Positions 49,137 through 57,475 of a DNA stretch of 64,000 nucleotides are shown piece by piece. The position numbers and the translations under genes are program-made. The stretch is from Streptomyces sp. LUP30 (GTDB lineage: Bacteria; Actinomycetota; Actinomycetes; Streptomycetales; Streptomycetaceae): positions 112,811 through 176,810 of the forward strand of contig NZ_MJAJ01000009.1 in the NCBI RefSeq assembly GCF_001746365.1, written 5' to 3'. Under the pieces are notes generated by a model. That model saw only the letters and a program-made list of their open reading frames with translations, searched no databases and had not been told where the DNA came from. Every line of letters begins with the position of its first letter. Positions within the stretch are counted from its first letter, which is position 1.

Positions 49137-50060
49137 ATGGCAGACGTGCTCATCGACACCGCGCTCGTACGCCGTCTGCTCGCCGCGCAGTTCCCGCACT
49201 GGGCCCGCCTCCCCGTCGTCCCCGTGCCGAGGTCCGGCATGGACAACGCCACCTTCCGCCTCGGCGACGAACTGTCCGTCCGGCTCCCACGCCACGCGCA
49301 CTGGGCCGGTCAGGTCGCCCGGGAGCAGCGCTGGCTGCCGCGGCTCGCGCCCCTGCTGCCGCTGCCCGTCCCGGAGCCCGCCGCCCAGGGCGCGCCCGGC
49401 GAGGGCTACCCCTACCCGTGGTCGGTGTACCGCTGGCTGGAGGGGGAGACGGCCACGCCCGAGGCGCTCGTCGACCCGGTGCGCACCGCCCGCGACCTCG
49501 CCGGCTTTCTCACCGCCCTGCATGCCGCCGACCCCACCGGGGGCCCGGGGCCGCAGCCCGGCAACGCCTTCCGGGGCGTCCCGCTGGGCGACGACCGCGA
49601 CTCGATCGCCCACGAGAGCCGGGTGCGGCCCAAGATCGCGGCGCTGAAGGAGACCGGCCTGGTCGATGCCGACGCGCTCACCCGGGTCTGGGAGGCGGCC
49701 CTGGCCGCGCCGGCCTGGCGCAAGCCGCCGGTGTGGATCCACGGCGACCTGGACGCGGGCAACCTGCTCCTGCGCGAGGGCAGGCTCGGCGCGGTCATCG
49801 ACTTCGGGACGCTGGCGGTGGCGGACCCCGCCGTGGACCTGCAGCCCGCGTGGAAGTTCCTGCCCGCCGAGGCCCGCCCGGTGTTCCGGGAGGCGGTCGG
49901 CGCCGACGACGCCACCTGGGCGCGGGCCCGGGGCTGGGCGCTGGCCGGGTCGCTGCCGGTCCCCGACGACCCGTTCTTCCGCGACCACCCGGCCCGGATC
50001 ACGGCGGCGCTGCACCACCTGGAGCAGATCGTCGCGGACCACCGGGCGGACCGCGCGTGA
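49137..50060 (+). CDS. Aminoglycoside-phosphotransferase-fold kinase (APH family)
   Basis: A 307-aa protein kinase-like small-molecule kinase. The N-lobe nucleotide-binding strand is at about 40-55 (FRLGDELSVRLPR), with the catalytic loop WIHGDLDAGNLLLREG (about 200-215) and metal motif VIDFGTLAVADPAVDL (about 221-236). Sequence features are those of the broad APH group (Pfam APH) present in many copies in Streptomyces, some phosphorylating macrolides or aminoglycosides, others sugars or metabolites. No resistance claim can be made from motifs alone. ATG 49137 overlaps another ATG at 49132 in a different frame. It converges on XdhC-like, 11 bp apart. Confidence 0.82.
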   Translation: MADVLIDTALVRRLLAAQFPHWARLPVVPVPRSGMDNATFRLGDELSVRLPRHAHWAGQVAREQRWLPRLAPLLPLPVPEPAAQGAPGEGYPYPWSVYRWLEGETATPEALVDPVRTARDLAGFLTALHAADPTGGPGPQPGNAFRGVPLGDDRDSIAHESRVRPKIAALKETGLVDADALTRVWEAALAAPAWRKPPVWIHGDLDAGNLLLREGRLGAVIDFGTLAVADPAVDLQPAWKFLPAEARPVFREAVGADDATWARARGWALAGSLPVPDDPFFRDHPARITAALHHLEQIVADHRADRA

Positions 50061-50071
50061 CGGCACGGCCG

Positions 50072-51166
50072 TCAGCGATGGACCGGCCCCCGCGCGAGCG
50101 TCAGCGGAGCGCCACTGCCGCCCCAGCGCAGCGCGACGATCTCGGCGGCCACCGACACGGCCACCTCCTCGGGCGTCCGGGCCCCCAGATCCAGCCCGAT
50201 CGGTGAGCGCAGCCGGGACAGCTCGCGCTCGGTGAGCCCGGCCGCCACCAGCCGGGCGCGGCGCCGGTCGTGCGTACGGCGACTTCCCATCGCCCCGATG
50301 TAGGCGGCGGGCCGGCGCAGCGCAGCCTCCAGCAGCGGCACGTCGAACTTCGGGTCGTGGGTCAGCACGCAGATCACCGTGCGGGCGTCGGTGTCCGTGC
50401 CGTTCAGGTACCGGTGCGGCCAGTCCACGACCACGTCGACGCCCGGCGGGAAGCGCCGGGGGGTCGCGAAGGCCGGGCGGGCGTCGCACACCGTGACGCG
50501 GTAGCCGAGGAAGTCCCCGACGCGGGCCACGGCGGCCGCGTAGTCGACGGCGCCGAACACCAGCATGCGCGGCGGCGGCGCGAAGGAGTGCAGGAAGACC
50601 GAGACGTCGTCCTCGCGCCGGCGGCCCTGCGGTCCGTAGTGGCGCATGGTGGTGGCGCCCACGGCGAGCTCGCCGCGCGCGTCGGCCGTGACGGCCGCGT
50701 CCAGGCCCTCCGTGCCCAGGGCGCCGCGGACGCGGTCGGGCCAGACGGCGAGGACCGCCCCGCGGGGCGCCGGGCCGTCGACGACCGAGGCCACGGCCAC
50801 CGGCTCGCCCGCGGCCACCGACTCCGCGACCGCGCCGAACGACGGGTCGAGGCGGGGCGAGACGGCCCGCACCAGCACCGAGATCTCGCCGCCACAGGTC
50901 AGTCCGACGGCGAAGGCGTCCTCGTCGTCGTATCCGAAGACCTCCAGCCGGGCCGCGCCGTCGGCGACGACCTCCCGGGCCAGCTCGAACACCGCGCCCT
51001 CCACACAGCCCCCGGACACGCTGCCCACGACCTCGTCGTCGGGCCCCACCGCCATCGCCGCGCCCGGCTCGCGTGGCGCGCTGCCGGCGACGGCGACCAC
51101 CGTGGCGAGACCGAACGGCGCACCGGCGGTGTACCACCCGTTCAGCACCGGAAGAATGTCGCGCAT
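50072..51166 (-). CDS. XdhC/CoxI-family protein (molybdenum hydroxylase maturation)
   Basis: A 364-aa protein. N-terminal XdhC domain (about 15-85: LATVVAVAGSAPREPGAAMAV, VVGSVSGGCVEGAV, CGGEI) and C-terminal Rossmann-like XdhC_C domain (about 195-345: PRMLVFGAVDYAAAVARVGD, YIGAMGSRRTH, PIGLDLGARTPEEVAVSVAAEI). The Cys in SGGCVEG and TCGG are conserved in the family and may carry sulfide to the Mo cofactor. XdhC proteins protect and sulfurate the Mo cofactor before insertion into xanthine dehydrogenase-like enzymes. No molybdenum hydroxylase genes are adjacent, so its client is elsewhere. Confidence 0.88.
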   Translation of the reverse strand: MRDILPVLNGWYTAGAPFGLATVVAVAGSAPREPGAAMAVGPDDEVVGSVSGGCVEGAVFELAREVVADGAARLEVFGYDDEDAFAVGLTCGGEISVLVRAVSPRLDPSFGAVAESVAAGEPVAVASVVDGPAPRGAVLAVWPDRVRGALGTEGLDAAVTADARGELAVGATTMRHYGPQGRRREDDVSVFLHSFAPPPRMLVFGAVDYAAAVARVGDFLGYRVTVCDARPAFATPRRFPPGVDVVVDWPHRYLNGTDTDARTVICVLTHDPKFDVPLLEAALRRPAAYIGAMGSRRTHDRRRARLVAAGLTERELSRLRSPIGLDLGARTPEEVAVSVAAEIVALRWGGSGAPLTLARGPVHR

Positions 51167-51253
51167 GTCCGCACGTTAATCCGTTGCGGCCCCGCTCGCC
51201 GGTCTGCTGCACTGCGCAGGGTACCCACTCGCCGAAAGATCCCAGGAGCACCG

Positions 51254-51367
51254 ATGCGCACACCGTTCATGTCCACCCAGCAGGAAGGAATCACCCCCAT
51301 TTCAAAGGACATGACGCTTCGTGCACGTGCTCAATCTCGGGATTCTCGCCCATGTCGACGCGGGTAA
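51254..51367 (+). CDS. Putative leader peptide overlapping the otrA-type gene
   Basis: A 37-aa frame with a strong AGGAG 5 nt before its ATG. It reads MRTPFMSTQQEGITPISKDM and then a basic stretch (TLRARAQSRDSRPCRRG). It runs through the ribosome binding site (AAAGGA, 51304-51309) and 47 nt into the following gene in another frame, ending at TAA 51365-51367. Ribosomes on this leader would cover or expose the downstream initiation site, so stalling by a ribosome-targeting drug could control the protection gene. This is inference from arrangement. Confidence 0.5.
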   Translation: MRTPFMSTQQEGITPISKDMTLRARAQSRDSRPCRRG

Positions 51368-53315
51368 GACCAGCCTCACGGAACGGCTGCTGCACTCGGT
51401 CGGCGTCATCGATGAACTCGGCAGCGTCGACGCCGGCAGCACCCGGACCGACACCCTCGCGCTGGAGCGGCAGCGCGGCATCACCATCAAGTCGGCCGTC
51501 GTCTCCTTCCGGATCGACGACGTCACCGTCAACCTGATCGACACCCCCGGCCACCCGGACTTCATCGCCGAGGTGGAGCGGGCGCTCTGCGTGCTCGACG
51601 GCGCGGTGCTCGTCGTCTCGGCCGTCGAGGGGGTCCAGGCGCAGACCAGGATCCTGATGCGGACCCTGCGCCGGCTGCGCATCCCCACCCTCGTCTTCGT
51701 CAACAAGATCGACCGTCGCGGCGCACGCGACGAGGGGGTCCTGCGGGAGCTGACCGAGCGGCTGTCCGCACGGGTCGTCCCGATGGGCTCCGTCACGGGG
51801 CCGGGCACGGCTGCGGCCGCCTTCACCGCCGTCGAACCGGCGCTCGAGCCCGCTGTCGAGGTCCTCGCCGACCACGACGACGCCCTGCTGTCCGCGTACG
51901 TGGACGGCGTCGTCACCCAGGAGCGGGTCCGGGAGGCCCTCCTCGACCAGACCCGCCGCGCCTTCGTCCACCCGGTCTACTTCGGCTCCGCCACGACCGG
52001 CGCCGGGGTGCCCGAACTCGTCGCCGGGATCGCCGAGTTGCTGCCCGGCGCGGACGGCGACCGCGACGGGCCGCCGTCCGGCACGGTCTTCAAGGTGGAG
52101 CGGGGCCCGGCCGGCGAGAAGATCGCCTACGTCCGTCTGTTCTCCGGCGTCCTGCGCGTCCGCGACCGCGTCCCCCTCGGCGGCGGCGACGGCCGTGGCC
52201 GGGGTGAGGACGCGGGCAGGGTCACCGCGATCAGCGTCTTCGACCAGGGCACGGACGTACGTCAGGAGGAGGTGGCCGCGGGCCGGATCGCCCGGCTGTG
52301 GGGCCTCGTCGACGCCCGGGTCGGCGACTGTCTGGGCGAACCCCGCGACGAACGACGGCGCTTCTTCGCGCCGCCGACCCTGGAGACGGTCGTCGTGCCG
52401 GGGCCGGGCGTCGACCGGCGCTCCCTTCACCTCGCCCTCACCCGGCTCGCCGAGCAGGATCCGTTGATCGGCCTGCGTCACGACGAGGTCCGGCGGGAGA
52501 CGTCGGTGTCGCTCTACGGGGAGGTGCAGAAGGAGGTCCTCCAGGCCACCCTCGCCGAGGACCACGGTCTGGCGGTCGACTTCCGTGAGACGACGCCCCT
52601 GTGCGTGGAGCGTCCGGTGGGCGTCGGAGCCGCCGCCGAGTTCATCAAGAAGGACGCCAACCCGTTCCTCGCCACCGTGGGCCTGCGCGTCGAGCCGGCC
52701 CCGGCGGGCAGCGGGGTGCGCTTCGGCCTGGAGGTGGAACTGGGCTCGATGCCGTACGCCTTCTTCAAGGCGGTCGAGGACAGCGTCCGCGAGACGCTGG
52801 GCCAGGGCCTGCACGGCTGGCAGGTGACCGACTGCGCCGTCGCGATGACCCACTGCGGCTACTGGCCCCGTCAGAGCCACGCCCACCAGGGCTTCGACAA
52901 GAGCATGTCGAGCACGGGCTACGACTTCCGCGGTCTGACTCCGCTGGTTCTGGCCGAGGCGCTGCGCCGCGCCGGCACGCGGGTCCACGAGCCCATGCAC
53001 CGCTTCCGCGTCGAGGCCCCGGCCGACACGCTGGGCGCGCTGCTGCCGGTGCTGGCCGGCCTGCGCGCCGTGCCCCGCACGACGGACGTCAGGGGGGCGC
53101 GCTGCGTGCTGGAGGGCGCGGTGCCCGCCGCCCGGGTGCACGGCCTCGAACAGCGCATTCCCGCGCTGACCCGGGGGGAGGGCGAGTGGGAGAGCGGCTT
53201 CGACCACTACGCGCCCGTCGTCCACGGGACGCTCCCGGAGCGACCGCGCACCGACCACAATCCGCTCCACCGTGAGGAGTACCTGTTGCGCGTGACGGGT
53301 CGGGTGGCCAACTGA
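51321..53315 (+). CDS. otrA: Ribosomal protection protein, OtrA/TetM-type EF-G-like GTPase
   Basis: A 664-aa translational GTPase. G1 GILAHVDAGKTS (residues 7-18), G2 QRGITI, G3 DTPGHPDF, G4 VNKIDRRG, then domain II, the LYGEVQKEVLQATL domain IV-type motif and C-terminal EF-G-like domains. The protein follows Streptomyces OtrA closely (LERQRGITI, LCVLDGAVLVVSAVEGVQ, GWQVTDCAVAMT). These proteins displace tetracycline from the ribosome, though many genomic copies in Streptomyces occur without oxytetracycline genes and their drug range is untested. GTG 51321 lies 11 nt after AAAGGA; GTG 51327 is an alternative. A short leader frame overlaps the start. No tetracycline biosynthesis gene is here. 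Confidence 0.9.
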   Translation: MHVLNLGILAHVDAGKTSLTERLLHSVGVIDELGSVDAGSTRTDTLALERQRGITIKSAVVSFRIDDVTVNLIDTPGHPDFIAEVERALCVLDGAVLVVSAVEGVQAQTRILMRTLRRLRIPTLVFVNKIDRRGARDEGVLRELTERLSARVVPMGSVTGPGTAAAAFTAVEPALEPAVEVLADHDDALLSAYVDGVVTQERVREALLDQTRRAFVHPVYFGSATTGAGVPELVAGIAELLPGADGDRDGPPSGTVFKVERGPAGEKIAYVRLFSGVLRVRDRVPLGGGDGRGRGEDAGRVTAISVFDQGTDVRQEEVAAGRIARLWGLVDARVGDCLGEPRDERRRFFAPPTLETVVVPGPGVDRRSLHLALTRLAEQDPLIGLRHDEVRRETSVSLYGEVQKEVLQATLAEDHGLAVDFRETTPLCVERPVGVGAAAEFIKKDANPFLATVGLRVEPAPAGSGVRFGLEVELGSMPYAFFKAVEDSVRETLGQGLHGWQVTDCAVAMTHCGYWPRQSHAHQGFDKSMSSTGYDFRGLTPLVLAEALRRAGTRVHEPMHRFRVEAPADTLGALLPVLAGLRAVPRTTDVRGARCVLEGAVPAARVHGLEQRIPALTRGEGEWESGFDHYAPVVHGTLPERPRTDHNPLHREEYLLRVTGRVAN

Positions 53316-53361
53316 GCTGACAGAAAGCCAACTTACTCGTGGGTCAGAAGGTATTGACGGT

Positions 53362-53379
53362 GTCCGGAAATCACCGGAC
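53362..53379. promoter_or_regulatory. Inverted repeat GTCCGGaaatcaCCGGAC before the GH5 gene
   Basis: A perfect 6-6-6 palindrome 11 bp upstream of the chosen start, just after TTGACG (53354-53359), a possible -35. Binding here would cover the promoter and start site. Confidence 0.45.
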
Positions 53380-53389
53380 TGTAGTGGAC

Positions 53390-55261
53390 ATGCCGAATAT
53401 CCGGGCTCGTCTGCTCGCTGTTCTGGTTGTCCTCTGCGGACTCTGCGGCTTCCTGACGGTGGCGGGCCCCACGGCCGCCACCGCCGCCACCGCCGCCACG
53501 ATCCCCGACTCCCTCTCCTTCGACGGCACGGCGCTCACCGTGTCGGGCGGCCGCTTCGTCGACGGCAACGGCCGCGAGGTCGTGCTGCGCGGCTACAACG
53601 TCTCCGGCGAGACCAAGCTCGCCGAGAACAAGGGCCTGCCCTTCGCCTCCGTCGCCGACGCCAGGAAGTCGGCGACGGCCCTGCGCGCCCTCGGCGGCGG
53701 CAACTCCGTGCGCTTCCTGCTCTCCTGGGCCTACGCCGAACCGGCGCGCGGCCAGGTCGACACCGCCTACCTGGCCGCCGCCACCGACCAGATGCGCGCC
53801 TTCCTCGACGCCGGCATCCGGGTCTACCCCGACTTCCACCAGGACCTCTACTCCCGCTGGCTGTTCAACGCGGGCAGTTGGTACACCGGCGACGGGGCGC
53901 CCAAGTGGGCGGTGGATCTGGGCGGTTACCCGAACGAGTCCTGCGGGATCTGCCTGCTCTGGGGGCAGAACATCACCCAGAACGGCGCGGTCAAGGCCGC
54001 CCAGCACGACTTCTGGCACAACGACCACGGCCTCCAGGACTCCTTCCTGGCAACCGCCCAGCAGACCATGACGTACGTCAAGGCCAACCTCACCGCCGAG
54101 GAGTTCGCCGGCGTCCTGGGCTTCGACCCCTACAACGAGCCCTACGCCGGCGCCTACGACTCCGGCCAGACCAGCCGCACCTGGGAACGCGACCTGCTGT
54201 GGCCCTTCTACGTGAGGTTCCGGGCCCGGATGGACGCGGCCGGCTGGGCCGACAAGCCCGCCCTCGTCGAGCCGAACCTGTTCTGGAACGGCAACGTCAG
54301 CAAGGAGGAGGGCGGCCTCCTCGACGCGGGCGCGCTCGGCTCCCGCTATGTCTTCAACACCCACTTCTACGACCAGAAGGCCATCTCCGGCATCCTGATG
54401 TGGGGCAACGCGGCGGACGGCCAGTACGTCGGCGACCTCGGCACGGTCCGCGACCGCGCCTCCACCGCCGGGACGACCGCGATCGTCAGCGAGTTCGGCC
54501 ACCCGCTGAACGGCAACACCGCCGGCAAGGCGCCGACCGTCCTGAAGGCGATGTACCAGGGCCTCGACTCCCGCGTGAAGGGCGCCAACTGGTGGACCGC
54601 TCCGGCGACTTCGGGCCCGGTGCTGTCCGGCTCGCAGTGGCAGTGGGACATCTACAACGGCCGCCACCACGAGCTGATGAACGACAACCCCGACAAGGTG
54701 CGCACGACCGGCGACGCCTGGAACGACGAAGACCTCTCCGCCGTACGCCTGGACGATGGCGGGGCGGTGGCCCTGCGGCAGGACGCCCGGCTGCTGGACC
54801 GGATCTACCCGAGCGCCACCTCCGGCACGACCGTCGCCTTCACCTACGAGGACCGCTCCCGCGACGGCTCCACCACGCTCACCTGGAATCCGGTCCCCAG
54901 CTCCCTGCCCAACACCAGGCAGCTCGTCGGCTCCGGCCAGTACGGGCTGCTGGTCTGGCGTTCGAACGGCGGCACGGCGCCCACCGAACTGCACCTGCCG
55001 GCCTCCTTCCCGACCGCCACGACCACGGTCGTCTCCGACCTCGGCACGGTGTACGCCCCGCCCGCGTACACGACGACCAGCAAGATCGCCGCGGCCGCCG
55101 AACCGGGCGGCACGGGCAGTCGTCGCCTGCTGCTCGGCGCCCAGGACTCGGGCGTCCTGCACTACGCACTGGTGACCAACGGGGCCGCCGCGCCGTCCGC
55201 GACCCTGCTGGCGGCCGCCCGTACGGAACTGTCGGCGTGGGCGGCCCAGAAGACGGGGTGA
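53390..55261 (+). CDS. Secreted GH5-type glycosidase, endoglycoceramidase-like
   Basis: A 623-aa exoenzyme. Signal peptide about 1-35 (RARLLAVLVVLCGLCGFL, cut near TAA). The TIM barrel (about 40-470) shows the GH5 acid/base E250 in GFDPYNEPYAG and nucleophile E368 in VSEFGHPL, plus VYPDFHQDLYSRW typical of endoglycoceramidases (EGC) and related Streptomyces enzymes. A C-terminal beta-sandwich follows (about 490-610). EGC enzymes split glycosphingolipids or related glycolipids; actinobacterial homologs may act on sterol- or flavonoid-glycosides. The start is uncertain: ATG 53390 gives the best signal peptide but has no good Shine-Dalgarno; GTG 53384 is two codons upstream. It converges on the beta-propeller gene at a strong terminator. 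Confidence 0.85.
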   Translation: MPNIRARLLAVLVVLCGLCGFLTVAGPTAATAATAATIPDSLSFDGTALTVSGGRFVDGNGREVVLRGYNVSGETKLAENKGLPFASVADARKSATALRALGGGNSVRFLLSWAYAEPARGQVDTAYLAAATDQMRAFLDAGIRVYPDFHQDLYSRWLFNAGSWYTGDGAPKWAVDLGGYPNESCGICLLWGQNITQNGAVKAAQHDFWHNDHGLQDSFLATAQQTMTYVKANLTAEEFAGVLGFDPYNEPYAGAYDSGQTSRTWERDLLWPFYVRFRARMDAAGWADKPALVEPNLFWNGNVSKEEGGLLDAGALGSRYVFNTHFYDQKAISGILMWGNAADGQYVGDLGTVRDRASTAGTTAIVSEFGHPLNGNTAGKAPTVLKAMYQGLDSRVKGANWWTAPATSGPVLSGSQWQWDIYNGRHHELMNDNPDKVRTTGDAWNDEDLSAVRLDDGGAVALRQDARLLDRIYPSATSGTTVAFTYEDRSRDGSTTLTWNPVPSSLPNTRQLVGSGQYGLLVWRSNGGTAPTELHLPASFPTATTTVVSDLGTVYAPPAYTTTSKIAAAAEPGGTGSRRLLLGAQDSGVLHYALVTNGAAAPSATLLAAARTELSAWAAQKTG

Positions 55262-55280
55262 GCACGCCGGACACGACCAA

Positions 55281-55311
55281 GGGGTGGGCGGCGGTCACCG
55301 CTGCCCACCCC
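55281..55311. terminator. Bidirectional terminator between GH5 and beta-propeller genes
   Basis: GGGGTGGGC (55281-55289) pairs with GCCCACCCC (55303-55311), and the inner GCGGT/ACCGC continues the stem. It lies midway in the 69-bp gap between two convergent stop codons. Confidence 0.8.
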
Positions 55312-55330
55312 CGCCGCGCCGGGGAGCGCG

Positions 55331-56593
55331 TCAGCTGCCGGTTCCGGTCCAGTTCGCCGCCACATGGCCGAGCCGGACCCGCTGCGGATGGTCGCCCACC
55401 GGCACCGAGAGGACCTTCTGGCCGGTGGCGAAGTCGATCGCGGTGATCTGGTCGGCGCCGCTCTCGGAGATGACGCAGTCCTTGCCGTCGCCGCTGACCG
55501 TGGCCCAGTAGGGCTTCGAGGCGGTGACCAGCGGGCCCTCCTGGAGGGTGCCGCGGTCGACGATCGTCGCGTAGTCGTCCATCGTGCCGGCCACGCACAG
55601 CTTGCTGCCGTCGGGGCTCATCGAGAGGCCGTGATGACGCGAGTCGTTGACGAAGGTCGTGCGGTCGTCGCTGGTCGCCGGGTTCTTCGGCAGGGTCTTC
55701 GTCCGGGTGATCCGGTCCGAGGCGAGGTCGTACTCGAAGAAGCCGTTGAAGAACGAGACCTGGAAGTACAGCTTGGACTCGTCCGGCGAGAACACCGCGG
55801 GGCGTACGGCGTCGGAGTAGTCCTTGAGCCCGATCGCGTCCAGCCGCTGCCGCATGTCGATGACCTTGACCTGCTGGTACGTGGTCGCGTCGACGACGGT
55901 GATGCGGCGGTCGCCCTTGGTGAAGTCCTGCCACGGCGCGTCGAGCGAGGTGTTCACGTCGCCGATCGCCATGTTGTAGATGTACTTGCCGTCCCTGGTG
56001 AAGATGTTCTCGTGCGGCTTGTCGCCGGTCTTGAACGAACCGAGCTGCTTGCCGGTGACGATGTCCAGGACGTGCACGGTGTTCGAGATCGACGCGGAGA
56101 CCGCGACCCGCTTGCCGTCGGGTGAGACGGCCATGTGGTCCGAGCGGTAACCGGACACCGGGAAGCGCCAGTTGATGTTCCCGGTGGCCAGGTCGATGGA
56201 GACGACGTCGGCGAAGCTCGGCCGGGAGACGACCACGGACGCGCCGTCCGGGGTGGTGTACATGTCGTCGACGAACTGGTCGTGTCCCTCGCCGACCCCG
56301 TTGCGGATGGCCTGGAAGTAGATCCACTTGATCGGGTCGGCGTTGATCTCCGCCATCCGGGCGGCCTTGTCGGGGATCACGTTGATCCGGCCGACCTTGG
56401 CGAAGTCACCGCCGGACTTGACGACGTCCGCGGTGCCCTCCCAGTTGTTCCCGACGAAGAGCACCTCGCGCAGGGCGGCGGCGGTCGAGGCGTCGGAGGC
56501 GGCGGTGGCGGTGGCGGCGGTCGCAGGGGCGGCGACGGTCAGGACGAGGGCGGCGGCTACGGAGCAAAGGTGCCTGGATCTGAAGGCAGGCAT
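55331..56593 (-). CDS. Secreted YVTN/YncE-like beta-propeller protein
   Basis: A 420-aa exported protein. Signal peptide about 1-30 (LCSVAAALVLTVAAPATAA). The remainder is made of repeated blade-like units with PDG/DG turns: TTPDGASVVVSRPSFADVV, VSPDGKRVAVSASISNTV, TRDGKYIYNMAIGDV, FSPDESKLYFQVSFF, MSPDGSKLCVAGTMDDYA, VSGDGKDCVISESGADQI. That is about seven blades. Such proteins bind ligands or other proteins at the cell surface; no enzymatic motif is apparent. ATG 56593 has GAGGAG about 9 nt upstream. It diverges from a TetR gene with two palindromes in between, so it is a likely target of that regulator. Confidence 0.82.
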   Translation of the reverse strand: MPAFRSRHLCSVAAALVLTVAAPATAATATAASDASTAAALREVLFVGNNWEGTADVVKSGGDFAKVGRINVIPDKAARMAEINADPIKWIYFQAIRNGVGEGHDQFVDDMYTTPDGASVVVSRPSFADVVSIDLATGNINWRFPVSGYRSDHMAVSPDGKRVAVSASISNTVHVLDIVTGKQLGSFKTGDKPHENIFTRDGKYIYNMAIGDVNTSLDAPWQDFTKGDRRITVVDATTYQQVKVIDMRQRLDAIGLKDYSDAVRPAVFSPDESKLYFQVSFFNGFFEYDLASDRITRTKTLPKNPATSDDRTTFVNDSRHHGLSMSPDGSKLCVAGTMDDYATIVDRGTLQEGPLVTASKPYWATVSGDGKDCVISESGADQITAIDFATGQKVLSVPVGDHPQRVRLGHVAANWTGTGS

Positions 56594-56650
56594 GCTGCTC
56601 TCTCCTCTGGGTGGCTGAAGGCGTGGGGGCAGGGCGGAAGGCCGCCCGAA

Positions 56651-56693
56651 TCTGAACACCGATGCGTTCAGAGTTGACTTACTGGAAAGTAAG
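56651..56693. promoter_or_regulatory. Two palindromes between the beta-propeller gene and its divergent TetR gene
   Basis: TCTGAAC-N8-GTTCAGA (56651-56672) and CTTACTggaaAGTAAG (56678-56693) lie side by side in the divergent region. The second has the TTACT/AGTAA form common in TetR-family operators. TTGACT (56674-56679) between them may be a -35 element. Confidence 0.6.
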
Positions 56694-56773
56694 GAAGGGG
56701 TGCCCTTCGCCACAAGACTCCGTGCACGACAAAATTGGCGGCGGGGGGAGCGCGATGCGACGAGGGAGGGCCA

Positions 56774-57475
56774 GTGACGGGCAGGCTCAGAGCGCCGACC
56801 GGCCGTTACGGCGGCAAGTCCGCCGAGCAGCGGCAGGCCGAACGCCGGGAAAGATTCCTGGAGGCCGCACTGCGGCTCTTCGGCGGCGGGCCCGGCTACC
56901 GCGGCACCACGGTCGCGTCGCTCAGCGAGGCGGCCGGCCTGTCGACGCGCCAGTTCTACGAGGAGTTCCGCACTCTCGAGGACGTTCTGGCGGCGCTGCA
57001 TCTGCAGGTCAACGACTGGGCCGAGCAAGCGGTCCTGGCCGCCTTCGCCGACGCGCAGGGCCTGCCGCTCGCCGAGCGCGTCACCGCGATCTTCCGCGCC
57101 TACGCGGCCGACGTCACCACCGACCCGCACCGGATCCGGATCACCTTCGTCGAGATCGTCGGCGTGAGCCCCCGCCTGGAGAAACAGCGCCTGGCCCGGC
57201 GCGCCCGCTGGATCGACCTGATCTGCGCCGAGGCGACGGCCGCGGCCGAGCGCGGCGAGGCGGCGCCCCGCGACTACCGCCTCGCGGCCGCCGCCTTCAT
57301 CGGCAGCGTCAACGGCCTCCTGCACGACTGGAGCGCGGGCTGGGTGGACGCGACGCTGGACGAGGTGGTCGACGAACTGGTGCGCCAGCTGCTGGGGACC
57401 CTGCGACCACCGGGGTGGACCCCCGCGCCCGCCCGGGTTCTTCCTTCCGGCGGTCTCGAAAGGAAGAACCCCTAG
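56774..57475 (+). CDS. TetR-family transcriptional regulator
   Basis: A 233-aa regulator. N-terminal TetR helix-turn-helix at about 20-70 (RRERFLEAALRLFGGG, GYRGTTVASLSEAAGLSTRQFYEEFRTLEDVL), with the usual F-Y-x-x-F signature. The all-alpha ligand domain follows (about 80-215) and gives no clue to its ligand. GTG 56774 has GAGGGAGGG upstream. It is divergent from the beta-propeller gene and probably represses both. A strong hairpin lies inside its last codons (57435-57471), encoding the VLPSGGLERKN end. Confidence 0.88.
   Translation: MTGRLRAPTGRYGGKSAEQRQAERRERFLEAALRLFGGGPGYRGTTVASLSEAAGLSTRQFYEEFRTLEDVLAALHLQVNDWAEQAVLAAFADAQGLPLAERVTAIFRAYAADVTTDPHRIRITFVEIVGVSPRLEKQRLARRARWIDLICAEATAAAERGEAAPRDYRLAAAAFIGSVNGLLHDWSAGWVDATLDEVVDELVRQLLGTLRPPGWTPAPARVLPSGGLERKNP
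57435..57471. terminator. Terminator hairpin inside the TetR 3' coding end
   Basis: GGGTTCTTCCTT (57435-57446) pairs perfectly with AAGGAAGAACCC (57460-57471), loop 13 nt. It overlaps the last TetR codons and ends directly at the pseudogene stop codon, serving both convergent units. Confidence 0.8.

Noticed and set aside
49137..50060. Naming the APH-fold kinase an aminoglycoside resistance gene
   Set aside because: Only general kinase motifs are visible; many APH-fold proteins in Streptomyces act on other substrates.
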